NCBI RefSeq assembly: GCF_014205885.1
Contig: NZ_JACHFB010000002.1
Coordinates: forward strand, 1-64,000
Length of the DNA: 64,000 nt
Direction: 5' to 3'
Source of the DNA: Borreliella californiensis
GTDB lineage: Bacteria; Spirochaetota; Spirochaetia; Borreliales; Borreliaceae
This document shows positions 38,852-48,033 of this stretch, in pieces (the stretch's first letter is position 1; each line of letters begins with the position of its first letter). The notes under the pieces are model-generated. The model had not been told where the DNA came from and did no database searches. It worked only from the letters and a program-made list of their open reading frames with translations. Both the position numbers and the translations under genes were made by a program.

Positions 38852-39877
38852 GTGTTAAAAAAAGTTTATTATTTTTTTATTTTTTTATTTGTTGTCGCTT
38901 GTTCTGGCTCTAATGATGGTAAATCAGGGGCCAAAACAGTTTCGCTTATAGTTGATGGTGCTTTTGATGATAAAGGATTTAATGAAAGTTCTTCTAAGGC
39001 GATAAGAAAATTAAAGGCTGATTTAAATATAAATATAATTGAAAAAGCATCTACAGGCAATTCTTATTTAGGAGATATTGCAAACTTAGAAGATGGTAAT
39101 TCAAATTTGATTTGGGGAGTTGGATTTAGATTGTCAGACATTCTTTTTCAAAGAGCTAGCGAGAATGTTTCTGTTAGTTATGCAATCATAGAAGGGGTTT
39201 ATGATGAAATTCAAATACCTAAAAATCTTCTCAATATTAATTTTAGATCCGAAGAGGTGGCTTTTTTAGCAGGATATTTTGCGTCAAAGGCTTCTAAAAC
39301 GGGTAAGATCGGATTTATTGGAGGGGTAAAGGGAAAAGTTTTAGAATCTTTTATGTATGGATATGAAGCTGGTGCTAAGTATGCAAATTCTAATATTAAA
39401 GTGGTCTCTCAATACGTTGGTACATTTGGAGACTTTGGGCTTGGTCGCTCAACGGCATCTAATATGTATCGAGATGGGGTTGATATCATATTTGCAGCTG
39501 CAGGACTTTCTGGTATAGGAGTAATTGAGGCCGCAAAAGAATTGGGGCCCGATCATTATATTATTGGAGTCGATCAGGATCAATCTTATCTTGCTCCTAA
39601 TAATGTTATTGTTTCTGCTGTAAAGAAAGTTGATTCATTGATGTATAGTTTAACAAAAAAGTATTTAGAAACTGGAGTTTTAGATGGGGGCAAGACCATG
39701 TTTTTTGGGATTAAAGAAGATGGACTTGGTTTGGTTTTAAATGAAAACCTAAAATCAAATTATTATGAGATTTATGACAAATCATTAAAAATCGGGCAAA
39801 GTATAATAAGGGGTATAATAAAAGTGCCTTATGACAAGGTATCTTATGATAATTTTATTTTGCAAATGGAAAATTAA
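38852..39877 (+). CDS. bmpD: Basic membrane lipoprotein BmpD (nucleoside-binding)
   Basis: 341 residues from the GTG at 38852, chosen because AAGGAGGG lies 7 bases upstream and the product begins with a proper lipoprotein signal (lipobox VVAC). A longer frame from 38783 is out of place in the terminator. The mature part is the PnrA/TmpC-type substrate-binding fold: [13 protein letters not shown] near the N-terminus, [11 protein letters not shown] mid-protein, and [12 protein letters not shown]. burgdorferi BmpD is reported to bind purine nucleosides such as adenosine, supplying an ABC importer. First of four tandem paralogues. Confidence 0.95.
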   Translation: MLKKVYYFFIFLFVVACSGSNDGKSGAKTVSLIVDGAFDDKGFNESSSKAIRKLKADLNINIIEKASTGNSYLGDIANLEDGNSNLIWGVGFRLSDILFQRASENVSVSYAIIEGVYDEIQIPKNLLNINFRSEEVAFLAGYFASKASKTGKIGFIGGVKGKVLESFMYGYEAGAKYANSNIKVVSQYVGTFGDFGLGRSTASNMYRDGVDIIFAAAGLSGIGVIEAAKELGPDHYIIGVDQDQSYLAPNNVIVSAVKKVDSLMYSLTKKYLETGVLDGGKTMFFGIKEDGLGLVLNENLKSNYYEIYDKSLKIGQSIIRGIIKVPYDKVSYDNFILQMEN

Positions 39878-40198
39878 CGTGATTTTTATGAACTGGTTTG
39901 TGAAAAATCTTTTTAATTCTTTAAAGATATTTTATGAAGTTTTTTAGTTATTGTAAGTTTTAATTTAAATTAATCTTGCAAAAGGGTTTAAATTTAGATA
40001 TTATGGTGATGTAGGAAAAATAATTTTTTTCCTACTACCGTGTTTTTATTAGTGCTAGAAGTATCTTTTTAAGTGTCTTATTGAAATTTTATTTTATAAA
40101 TAAAGAATACTACTTGTTAATAAAATAAAGTTAATATTTTAATTTTTAAAAAGTTCTATTTATTTTTTTAAATAAATTTTGTAAGGAGAGGATTAATT
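39878..40198 (+). other. 321-base intergenic region between bmpD and bmpC, with promoter space for bmpC
   Basis: The left part includes a 19-codon frame (39888-39947) with no support as a gene. A clear hairpin lies at 40011-40035 (see terminator). The right 160 bases are very A/T-rich and end in the bmpC ribosome-binding site (AAGGAG, 40183-40188). The bmp locus is reported to be transcribed as more than one unit, which fits a terminator plus a new promoter here, but I cannot single out a -35/-10 pair. Confidence 0.5.
40011..40035 (+). terminator. Hairpin terminator downstream of bmpD
   Basis: GTAGGAAAAA / TTTTTCCTAC is a perfect 10-bp stem with a 5-base loop. The T-run is inside the right arm rather than after it, so efficiency is uncertain. 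Confidence 0.6.
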
Positions 40199-41260
40199 TT
40201 GTTTAAAAGGTTTATTTTTATTACTTTATCTTTATTAGTATTTGCTTGTTTTAAATCTAATAAAAAGTCTATTAAATCTGACAAAGTTGTTGTAGGTGTT
40301 TTAGCTAATGGCAGCTTTTATGATAAGGGCTATAATCAAAGCGTTCATGACGGTGTTGTAAAACTTAGAGATGATTTTGGAATAAAACTTATAACTAAAT
40401 CTTTAAGGCCTTATCCTATTGCGGGCAAAAAACTTCTTACTGTTGATGAGGCAATGACAGAGGATGCTTATGCGGTTCAAAAAAGTCCTTTAAATCTTTT
40501 TTGGTTGGTTGGATACGAATTTTCTGGCTTGTCAGTTAAGCTTTCCTACGAACACCCAGATATTTTTTATGGTATTATAGATGCTTTTGATTATGGAGAT
40601 ATTCAAGTTCCTAAGAATTCTTTGGCCATCAAGTTCAGAAATGAAGAGGCCGCATTTTTAGCTGGTTATATTGCTGCTAAGATGAGCAGAAAAGAAAAGA
40701 TTGGATTTTTAACAGGCCCTACAAGTGATCATTTAAATGATTTTAAGTTTGGTTTTAAAGCTGGAATTTTTTATGCTAATCCCAAATTAAGATTAGTTTC
40801 AAAAAAGGCACCCTCTCTTTTTAATAAAGAAAAAGGCAAAGAAATGGCTCTATTCATGTATAAAGAGGATAAAGTAGGCGTTATTTTTCCAGTAGCTGGC
40901 ATAACTGGGCTTGGAGTTTATGACGCTGCTAAGGAGCTTGGATCCAAATATTATGTTATTGGTTTAAATCAAGATCAATCATATATTGCACCTCAAAATG
41001 TTATTACTTCAATACTTAAGGATATTGGAAAGGTTATTTATTCTGTTTCATCAGAGTATATTAATAGTGGAGTTTTTAAAGGCGGGATTGTTATTGATCG
41101 AGGGCTAAAGGAGGGAGTAATAGAAATTGTTAAAGATCCTGATATTTTAAATAATAGCTTAGTTGATGAAGTTGTTGATCTGGAAAATAAAATAATAAGT
41201 GGAGAAATTATTGTTCCCGATAGTGAATATGCATTTGATTTATTTAAATCAAAGTTATAA
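40199..41260 (+). CDS. bmpC: Basic membrane lipoprotein BmpC
   Basis: 353 residues from a TTG start with AAGGAG 10 bases upstream. Lipobox VFAC (Cys17). Most divergent of the four Bmp paralogues: the N-terminal ligand segment reads ANGSFYDKGYNQS where the others have DGxFDDKxFN(E)S, and the distal one reads GLNQDQSYIAP instead of GVDQDQ/GVDEDQ. Loss of acidic residues in both segments suggests an altered or lost nucleoside specificity. Second gene of the array; 41 bases before bmpA. Confidence 0.93.
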   Translation: MFKRFIFITLSLLVFACFKSNKKSIKSDKVVVGVLANGSFYDKGYNQSVHDGVVKLRDDFGIKLITKSLRPYPIAGKKLLTVDEAMTEDAYAVQKSPLNLFWLVGYEFSGLSVKLSYEHPDIFYGIIDAFDYGDIQVPKNSLAIKFRNEEAAFLAGYIAAKMSRKEKIGFLTGPTSDHLNDFKFGFKAGIFYANPKLRLVSKKAPSLFNKEKGKEMALFMYKEDKVGVIFPVAGITGLGVYDAAKELGSKYYVIGLNQDQSYIAPQNVITSILKDIGKVIYSVSSEYINSGVFKGGIVIDRGLKEGVIEIVKDPDILNNSLVDEVVDLENKIISGEIIVPDSEYAFDLFKSKL

Positions 41261-41301
41261 ACTATTTAGGTATAGATTTATTTGTAAAGGGGGAATAGTT
41301 T

Positions 41302-42321
41302 ATGAATAGATTATTGTTGTTGATTTTATTTAAGGGTATTATTTTTTTATCTTGTAGTGGTAAGAGTGGTCTTGAGAGTGAAATTCCTAAGGTATCTTTA
41401 ATAATTGATGGAACTTTTGATGATAAATCTTTTAATGAGAGTGCTTTAAATGGTGCAAAAAAAGTTAAAGAGGAATTTAAGATTGAGCTTGTTTTAAAAG
41501 AATCATCAGCGAATTCTTATTTGTCTGATCTTGAGGGGCTTAAGGATGCAGGTTCAAATCTAATTTGGCTTATTGGGTATAGATTTAGCGATGTGGCCAA
41601 GGCTGTTTCTCTTCAAAATTCCGAGATGAAATATGCAATTATTGATCTTATTTATTCTAATGATCCTATTCCTGCAAATTTGGTAGGTATAACCTTCAGG
41701 GCTCAAGAAGGCGCATTTTTAACAGGTTATATTGCTGCAAAGGTTTCTAAAACAGGTAAAATTGGATTTCTAGGGGGAATAGAAGGTGAGATAGTAAATG
41801 CTTTCAGGTATGGGTATGAGGCTGGTGCTAAATATGCTAATAAAGATATAAAGATATTTACTCAGTATATTGGTAGTTTTGCTGACATTGAAGCTGGTAG
41901 AAGTATTGCAACTAAAATGTATTCTGATGAGATAGACATTATTCATCATGCTGCAGGTCTTGGAGGAATTGGGGCTATTGAGGTTGCAAAAGAACTTGGT
42001 TCTGGTCATTACATTATTGGAGTTGATGAGGATCAATCATATCTTGCTCCCAATAATGTAATAACATCTACAACCAAAGATGTTGGTAGAGCTTTAAATA
42101 TTTTTACATCTAACTATTTAAAAACTAATACTTTCGAAGGTGGCAAATTAATAAATTATGGTCTTAAAGAAGGAGTTGTGGGGTTTGTAAGAAATCCTAA
42201 GATGATTCCCTTTGAACTTGAGAAAGAAATTGATAGTATTTCTAGCAAAATAATCAACAAAGAAATTATTGTTCCATATGATAAAGAAAGTTATGAGAAA
42301 TTTCTTTTAGAATTTATTTAA
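41302..42321 (+). CDS. bmpA: Basic membrane lipoprotein A (P39)
   Basis: 339 residues, lipobox LSC at Cys18 and the Bmp/PnrA fold ([37 protein letters not shown]). BmpA is the P39 serodiagnostic antigen of Lyme borreliosis and has been reported to bind laminin and to be linked to arthritis. AAAGGGGG upstream of the ATG. Several residues seem to differ from B31 BmpA as I recall it, so the strain is probably not B. burgdorferi sensu stricto. Confidence 0.95.
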   Translation: MNRLLLLILFKGIIFLSCSGKSGLESEIPKVSLIIDGTFDDKSFNESALNGAKKVKEEFKIELVLKESSANSYLSDLEGLKDAGSNLIWLIGYRFSDVAKAVSLQNSEMKYAIIDLIYSNDPIPANLVGITFRAQEGAFLTGYIAAKVSKTGKIGFLGGIEGEIVNAFRYGYEAGAKYANKDIKIFTQYIGSFADIEAGRSIATKMYSDEIDIIHHAAGLGGIGAIEVAKELGSGHYIIGVDEDQSYLAPNNVITSTTKDVGRALNIFTSNYLKTNTFEGGKLINYGLKEGVVGFVRNPKMIPFELEKEIDSISSKIINKEIIVPYDKESYEKFLLEFI

Positions 42322-42336
42322 ATAAAAAATCAATTT

Positions 42337-42368
42337 ATATGTTTTATTTTTAAGTATAAAAAACATAT
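42337..42368 (+). terminator. A/T-rich hairpin between bmpA and bmpB
   Basis: ATATGTTTT / AAAACATAT are 9-bp complementary arms separated by 14 bases in the 86-base gap. Almost all A/T pairs; it may attenuate bmpB rather than stop transcription. Confidence 0.35.
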
Positions 42369-42407
42369 TGGTTTTATTTGAATAATTGAAATGGAGAAAT
42401 TTTCTAT

Positions 42408-43433
42408 ATGAGAATTGCAATTTTTATATTTGGTATTTTATTGACTTCTTGCTTTAGTAGGAATGGAATAGAATCTGGTTCAAAAAAAATTAAGATATCC
42501 ATCTTGGTAGATGGTGTTCTTGATGACAAATCTTTTAATTCTAGTGCCAATGATGCTTTATTGCGTTTGAAAAAAGATTTTCCAGAAAGTATTGAAAAAG
42601 TTTTTTCTAGAGCTGTTTCTGGAGTTTATTCTAGTTATGTTTCAGATCTTGATAATTTAAAAACGAATGGTTCAGACCTAATTTGGCTTGTAGGGTATAT
42701 GCTTACGGATTCATCTTTATCGGCTTCATTAGAGAATCCAGAAATTAACTATGGAATAATAGATCCTATTTATGGCGATGATGTTCAGATTCCCAAAAAT
42801 TTGATTGCTGTTGTTTTCAGGGTAGAACAAGGTGCTTTTTTGGCTGGCTATATTGCAGCTAAAAAAAGCTTTTCTGGTAAAATAGGTTTTATAGGGGGAG
42901 TTAAGGGCAGTATAGTAGATGCATTTCGTTATGGTTATGAAGCTGGTGCAAAGTATGCTAATAAAGATATAGAGATTATAAGTGAATATTCTAATTCTTT
43001 TTCCGATGTTGATATTGGTAGAGTCATAGCTAATAAAATGTATTCTAAAGGGATAGATATAATTCATTTTGCAGCTGGTTTGGCAGGAGTTGGTGTTATT
43101 GAAGCTGCAAAAAAACTTGGCGATGGTTACTATGTTATTGGAGCTGATCAAGACCAGTCACATCTTGCTCCTAAAAATTTTATTACTTCTGTTATAAAAA
43201 ACGTTGGGGACGCATTATATTTGATTACTAGCGAATATATTAAAAATAATGATGTTTGGGAAGGTGGAAAAGTTGTTCAAATGGGATTAAGAGATGGTGT
43301 TGTTGGTTTATCTAATGCGAATGAATTTGAATACATAAAAGTTATTGAGAAAAAAATAATCAATAAAGAGATTATTGTTCCTTGCAATCAGGAAGGATAT
43401 GAAATTTTTATAAAACAAATATTAAAGTTATAA
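42408..43433 (+). CDS. bmpB: Basic membrane lipoprotein BmpB
   Basis: 341 residues. Lipobox LTSC (Cys15), then the paralogue fold: [37 protein letters not shown]. Two changes from BmpD/BmpA are visible: DGVLDDKS in the first ligand segment and SHLAP in the last. ATGGAGAAA serves as ribosome-binding site. Last of the array; the 112-base gap to the following gene holds no strong terminator. Confidence 0.94.
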   Translation: MRIAIFIFGILLTSCFSRNGIESGSKKIKISILVDGVLDDKSFNSSANDALLRLKKDFPESIEKVFSRAVSGVYSSYVSDLDNLKTNGSDLIWLVGYMLTDSSLSASLENPEINYGIIDPIYGDDVQIPKNLIAVVFRVEQGAFLAGYIAAKKSFSGKIGFIGGVKGSIVDAFRYGYEAGAKYANKDIEIISEYSNSFSDVDIGRVIANKMYSKGIDIIHFAAGLAGVGVIEAAKKLGDGYYVIGADQDQSHLAPKNFITSVIKNVGDALYLITSEYIKNNDVWEGGKVVQMGLRDGVVGLSNANEFEYIKVIEKKIINKEIIVPCNQEGYEIFIKQILKL

Positions 43434-43545
43434 ACTTTTGAGATAGAAAAATTTTAATTTTCCAGTTTTTAATTTTTTAATTATGTTATATTTATTGTGT
43501 TATAATAAATAGAAGTATATTTCTATTGTTTTAGAGGATTTAGCA

Positions 43546-44970
43546 TTGAATAAAAAAATGTTTCCCAAAATTTACTATTATGATCAAGACTTTATTGATA
43601 TTTATAATAAAAGTTTATCTTGGATTCAAGATAAAGTTATTTTGCAAAAAGTTGCCGATAGGGGTAAAAAAGATAAAAATTATTATTCGGAAAATTGTGA
43701 TTATATAGATCAGATGCAAGCTTGTATGTCAAGCTTTTTTCTTGTCTATAGTAATGGGGAATATTCATCTACATCTGCAATTGATAAATTTTATCAATTG
43801 CAGGAAGAATCTGGTGCAATCAGAGCTAGATATGATAATAACAATGCTGTTATTGATCTTGATGAGAATGAAGAAAATATTGGATTTCCTATTTTTGCGT
43901 GGGCTGAATATAACTTATATCATAAAACAGGGAATAAAAAGAGAATTTCTGAAGTTTTGCCAATTCTTGATAAGTATTATAAATGGATAGAGAGCAAATT
44001 TTTAAAGGAAAATGGTCTTTATTCAATTGATGTAAATAAAATTTTTTATAAAAACTCTCCAAGAGCAGATGCATACTATCCTATAGATTTTAATTCATTA
44101 CAAGTTCATAGTGCATATTGTATTTCTAAATTAGCAGACATTTTAAATGATAAAAATTTATCACTTGAATACAAAAAACGATTTTTTTCCCTTAAGGTTA
44201 AAATTAATTCTTTAATGTGGAGCGAAAAAGATGGATTTTATTATGATCTTGATGTTAATGAAAATATTCTTGAAATTAAGACAATAGTAGGTTTTTTCCC
44301 AATGCTTTCCGAGATTCCTAGTGAGGACAGAATAGAAAGAATGATTTTTTATTTAAAAAGTAATAATCATTTTGGGACTCCAAATCCTTTTCCAACGCTT
44401 TCTGTTAGTGAACCAGGTTTTAGTGAGGATGGCAATGGATATTATGGTTCAGTATATACTTATATGAATTTTTTTGTGATCAAAGGTCTTGAATATTGTG
44501 GTCGTGCAAATATTGCAAGAGAATTTACTATAAGGCATTTGTATTATATATTAGACACTTTAATGCCTTTTAATAAAATTAAAGGGCACATTTGGGAAGC
44601 TTATAAACCCATGCAAGAAGGACCTGCATATTTTGATTTTAATAAAAAAATTTATACTGAGAAAGGTCTTATTTGTTATCTTGCGCTTTTTAGTATTAGT
44701 TTGATGATAGAAAATATTATTGGACTTACAATTAGCTTGCCTGATAAAACTGTATATTGGAACATACCCACTCTTGAAATTATGGGGATAGAAAGCTTGT
44801 CTCTTAAAAAGAATCAAACTACAATAATTTGTAATAAAGGGAAAAGAGGTTGGGAAATAAAAATGGAATCTGAGAAACTTTATTATTTTACAATAAATAT
44901 ATTAAATAAAAAAGAAAAAACCCTTCCTATTCCTTCAGGAAGATGTTCTATGTTGTTGGATAAGCTTTGA
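43546..44970 (+). CDS. treA: Trehalase-like (alpha/alpha)6 glycoside hydrolase, BB0381-like
   Basis: 474 residues from a TTG start supported by GAGGA 7 bases upstream; ATG at 43558 is the alternative. No signal peptide, so cytoplasmic. The sequence has the alternating-helix pattern of GH37/GH63 enzymes, with NGYYGSVYTYMNFFVIKGL resembling the WRGPxWxxxN element and HIWEAYKP resembling the family's E-N-Y-x-P element carrying a catalytic Glu. BB0381 is annotated as a putative trehalase. The fold call is reasonably good, but trehalose as substrate is uncertain; mannosyl or other alpha-glycosides are possible. Confidence 0.7.
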   Translation: MNKKMFPKIYYYDQDFIDIYNKSLSWIQDKVILQKVADRGKKDKNYYSENCDYIDQMQACMSSFFLVYSNGEYSSTSAIDKFYQLQEESGAIRARYDNNNAVIDLDENEENIGFPIFAWAEYNLYHKTGNKKRISEVLPILDKYYKWIESKFLKENGLYSIDVNKIFYKNSPRADAYYPIDFNSLQVHSAYCISKLADILNDKNLSLEYKKRFFSLKVKINSLMWSEKDGFYYDLDVNENILEIKTIVGFFPMLSEIPSEDRIERMIFYLKSNNHFGTPNPFPTLSVSEPGFSEDGNGYYGSVYTYMNFFVIKGLEYCGRANIAREFTIRHLYYILDTLMPFNKIKGHIWEAYKPMQEGPAYFDFNKKIYTEKGLICYLALFSISLMIENIIGLTISLPDKTVYWNIPTLEIMGIESLSLKKNQTTIICNKGKRGWEIKMESEKLYYFTINILNKKEKTLPIPSGRCSMLLDKL

Positions 44971-45023
44971 TGAATTAGGTTCATTAAATGTCTTGTAAAA
45001 TTTAAATTTTTGGGGGCCTTTTA

Positions 45024-46388
45024 ATGATAGATATTGATGAATTGAGAATTTTTCTTAAAGAGAAGAGTTATTCTAAAATTAAAGAAAAATTTTTAAAGCA
45101 TGATTCCTTTGATATTGCTGAGGCTCTTAAAAGACTTAATGGGACTGAATTGATTTTACTCTACAGGTTTTTGCCCAAAAAAATAGCAGTTGAAACTTTT
45201 TCTAATTTTGATCAATCTACAAAAAATAAATTAGCAAATTCTTTTACCAACAAAGAAATAAGTGAGATGGTTGATGAGTTGAATCTTGATGATGTTATTG
45301 ACCTTTTAGAAGAGGTTCCTGCAAATGTTGTTCAGAGATTTTTAGCAAGTTCTACAGAAGAGAATAGAGAAATTATTAATAAATTTTTATCTTACAGTGA
45401 TGACTCTGCAGGTTCGATTGTAACAATTGAATACGTTGAGCTTAAAGAAGATTTCACAGTTGGCAGAGCTCTTGATTATATTAGAAGGGTAGCTAAAACC
45501 AAAGAAGATATTTACACTTATTATATTACAGACGATGAAAAGCATTTAAAAGGAGTTATAAAAATTGAAGATTTAATATTAGCTAAAGATGATGTTATTC
45601 TCTCGTCAATAATGAGAAATAGTGGGTTTTATATTGTGGGGGTCAATGATGAGAAAGAAGATGTTGCACTTCTTTTTCAAAAACATGATATTACCAGTGT
45701 TCCTGTTGTTGATAATGAGGGGAGAATGATAGGAGTTATTATTATTGATGACATTTTAGAGGTTATTCAATCTGTAAATACTGAAGATTTTCAAATGATT
45801 GCAGCCGTTAAACCTTTAGATACATCTTATCTTGATACTTCTATTTTAGTTATGACAAAAAATAGGATAATTTGGCTTTTAGTTCTTATGGTATCTTCTA
45901 CTTTTACAGCAACAATCATTTCAAATTATCAAAATTTAATGTTGTCTTTAGTGGTTTTAGCTAGTTTTATTCCCCTTTTAATGGATACTTCAGGCAATGC
46001 CGGCTCTCAGGCATCTGCTTTAATAATTCGTGAGCTTGCTCTTGGTACTGTTAAGGTAAAAGATTTTTTTAAAGTTTTTTTAAAGGAAATATGTGTTAGT
46101 ATTCTAGTGGGAGCAATTCTTGCTAGTGTTAATTTTTTAAGAATTGTATTTTTTGTAGCTCCACACCATTCTGATAAGTTGAAAATAGCTTTTGTAGTTT
46201 CATCTTGTTTGATGGTAAGTTTGACCGTAGCAAAGATATTGGGAGGTCTTTTGCCCATTGTTGCTAAAATTTTGAAGTTGGATCCAGCACTTATGGCAGG
46301 CCCTTTAATCACCACGATTGCAGATGCTATTACTTTAATAGCTTATTTTAATATAGCAAAATGGGTTTTGGTTAGTTATGCTGTTTGA
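45024..46388 (+). CDS. mgtE: Magnesium transporter MgtE
   Basis: 454 residues. N-terminal MgtE_N helical domain (~20-125, with VDLLEEVP-like IDLLEEVPANVVQ), a CBS-domain pair (~130-255, with TSVPVVDNEGRMIGVI), a connecting helix, and five transmembrane helices (~275-454) that include the conserved DTSGNAGSQAS pore motif. The CBS region senses intracellular Mg and gates the channel. GC-poor leader with GGGGG as the likely ribosome-binding site. Confidence 0.96.
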   Translation: MIDIDELRIFLKEKSYSKIKEKFLKHDSFDIAEALKRLNGTELILLYRFLPKKIAVETFSNFDQSTKNKLANSFTNKEISEMVDELNLDDVIDLLEEVPANVVQRFLASSTEENREIINKFLSYSDDSAGSIVTIEYVELKEDFTVGRALDYIRRVAKTKEDIYTYYITDDEKHLKGVIKIEDLILAKDDVILSSIMRNSGFYIVGVNDEKEDVALLFQKHDITSVPVVDNEGRMIGVIIIDDILEVIQSVNTEDFQMIAAVKPLDTSYLDTSILVMTKNRIIWLLVLMVSSTFTATIISNYQNLMLSLVVLASFIPLLMDTSGNAGSQASALIIRELALGTVKVKDFFKVFLKEICVSILVGAILASVNFLRIVFFVAPHHSDKLKIAFVVSSCLMVSLTVAKILGGLLPIVAKILKLDPALMAGPLITTIADAITLIAYFNIAKWVLVSYAV

Positions 46389-46438
46389 ATTTCATTTAAG
46401 TATATTGATTGGTATTTTTTTATAATAGGGTATTTTTA

Positions 46439-46858
46439 ATGTATAATTGTATTTTTTGCAAAATAGTAAACAAAGAGCTTCCTAGTTATAAAGTTTATGA
46501 GGACGATTTGGTTTTAGCATTTTTGGATATTAACCCCTTAACCTTTGGGCACACCCTTGTTATTCCCAAAGAACATAGTGAGAATTTATTGAATATGGAT
46601 GATAAATTTAACGAGAGAGTTTTAAGGGTATGTAAAAAAATTTCAAATGCTTTAAAGAGAATAAACTCAAGCATTTATGGTGGAATAAATATCTATTCTG
46701 CTTTGGGGGCTGGTGCGGGGCAAGAAGTTTTTCATACTCATTTTCATGTAATTCCAAGATTTAAAAATGATGGTTTTGGTTTTAAGAGAGGCAATAAACT
46801 TAATCTTGAAGTTGAAAAATTTAAAGAGTTGTCTATGCAAATAAGTATGAATATTTAA
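46439..46858 (+). CDS. HIT family (HinT-like) nucleotide phosphoramidase/hydrolase
   Basis: 139 residues from the ATG at 46439; an in-frame upstream TTG would add an unlikely hydrophobic tail. Contains CIFCKIVNKELPS at the start and the histidine triad HTHFHVIPRF near 100-109, with the catalytic middle His in the usual HxHxH spacing. Two N-terminal Cys (CxxC) are typical of bacterial HinT forms. Likely acts on AMP-linked substrates. Confidence 0.92.
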   Translation: MYNCIFCKIVNKELPSYKVYEDDLVLAFLDINPLTFGHTLVIPKEHSENLLNMDDKFNERVLRVCKKISNALKRINSSIYGGINIYSALGAGAGQEVFHTHFHVIPRFKNDGFGFKRGNKLNLEVEKFKELSMQISMNI

Positions 46859-46884
46859 TTTTATTTTGCCAAAAAGGATTCTTT

Positions 46885-47547
46885 ATGAGAAGAAACTTTT
46901 TGTTCTTTTTTGTTTTTATTCTTAATACATTAAGAATTTATTCAGGAATTCCTGGTTATCTTAATGTATATAGTGGATTTGGGATTGGTGTTGATAATTT
47001 TACTCAAGATTTGTTCTTCTATGAAAGACTTAAGTATCAAATTTTCAGTGGACTTGGTGTTAATGTTTCTCAAAATTTAGCACTTGGTGGAGAATTTAAT
47101 TTAGATATTAAATTTTTACCAAGTCATACTCCTTACACCAAAGAGATTGTATTTATGTTGGATGATCAAGCATATTTAAAGCATTCTCTAAATTATTTCA
47201 TAATAAAAGATGTTACATTCTCAATGAGAATGTATGGTGATTATTTCTTTTTATCATATACCCCAATGTTTAGTTTAATCTTTTTTACGGGTTTAAAATT
47301 TTCATACATTGTTGCAAAAATTTGTTCTATAAATTCAAGAGCTTGGACATTGCTAGATAATTTTGTTTTGGGAGTAGATATTGGAGCTAGAATTAATATA
47401 GATTTTATTTTTTTGGAATATACAGTTTCTCCAATTTTTTACAACAAACCTTTACTTTTAAATCAAATGCACAAAATAACATTAGGATTTATTTTTCAGT
47501 TTGATGTAGCAACAAAAAATGAAAGCGAAATACTTTCTATTTTATAA
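46885..47547 (+). CDS. Hypothetical exported, probably barrel-like protein (BB0378-like)
   Basis: 220 residues. Signal peptide about 1-20 (FFFVFILNTLRIYSG), then amphipathic strands with aromatic residues (YLNVYSGFGIGVDNF, GLGVNVSQNLALGGEF, MRMYGDYFFLSYTP) and a final strand IFQFDVATK before a short tail, so probably an outer-membrane protein. AAAAAGGA ribosome-binding site. Converges with luxS over 12 bases. No family recognised. Confidence 0.72.
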   Translation: MRRNFLFFFVFILNTLRIYSGIPGYLNVYSGFGIGVDNFTQDLFFYERLKYQIFSGLGVNVSQNLALGGEFNLDIKFLPSHTPYTKEIVFMLDDQAYLKHSLNYFIIKDVTFSMRMYGDYFFLSYTPMFSLIFFTGLKFSYIVAKICSINSRAWTLLDNFVLGVDIGARINIDFIFLEYTVSPIFYNKPLLLNQMHKITLGFIFQFDVATKNESEILSIL

Positions 47548-47559
47548 ATTTTTGTGAGC

Positions 47560-48033
47560 TTAAGGATATTTTAAATTTTCTTCTTTAATATTGTTTAATA
47601 CTTGCAAGTATTTAGAAGATTCATATTTAGCCATATCAAGGTTGTGTTCCTTGTAATTTCCGCATTCCTTATCACTTGCGCCTGGAATAGGCTCTGAAAA
47701 ATTTACGATTTCGGAAAAAAGCCATGTGACTAGGGCAATAAGATCTTTACTTTCATAGTCTCCAAAAATTATTAAGTAAAAACCAGTTCTGCATCCCATA
47801 GGCCCAAAATATACTATTTTTTTGGCCCAAACTTCATTATTTCTAAGCAAAGTAGCCCCTATGTGCTCTATTGTATGTATTGCTGCGTTTTCAATTATTG
47901 GTTCGATGTTGGGAGCTTTGATTCTAATGTCTATTGTAGTAAATATTACATTTTCAAAGGTGTCTTTTCTTGAGACATATATGCCAGGGTTTAGTTTTGT
48001 GTGATCTATTGTAAAGCTTGTTATTTTTTTCAT
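47560..48033 (-). CDS. luxS: S-ribosylhomocysteine lyase LuxS
   Basis: Splits S-ribosylhomocysteine into homocysteine and DPD, the AI-2 precursor. 157 residues from the ATG at 48033, which overlaps the metK stop by 4 bases; an upstream in-frame ATG 16 codons earlier would lie inside metK and add an unneeded extension. Metal and catalytic residues are in place: His53 and His57 in HTIEH, Cys81 in [10 protein letters not shown], Cys124 in DKECGN. Last gene of pdeB-pfs-metK-luxS. Confidence 0.97.
   Translation of the reverse strand: MKKITSFTIDHTKLNPGIYVSRKDTFENVIFTTIDIRIKAPNIEPIIENAAIHTIEHIGATLLRNNEVWAKKIVYFGPMGCRTGFYLIIFGDYESKDLIALVTWLFSEIVNFSEPIPGASDKECGNYKEHNLDMAKYESSKYLQVLNNIKEENLKYP

Noticed and set aside
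39888..39947. 19-codon frame (MNWFVKNLF...) after bmpD
   Set aside because: No ribosome-binding site, expected by chance in AT-rich DNA, followed by a terminator.
46409..46438. Upstream extension of the HIT protein
   Set aside because: A TTG start adding a short hydrophobic stretch unlike the family; ATG at 46439 gives the usual length.
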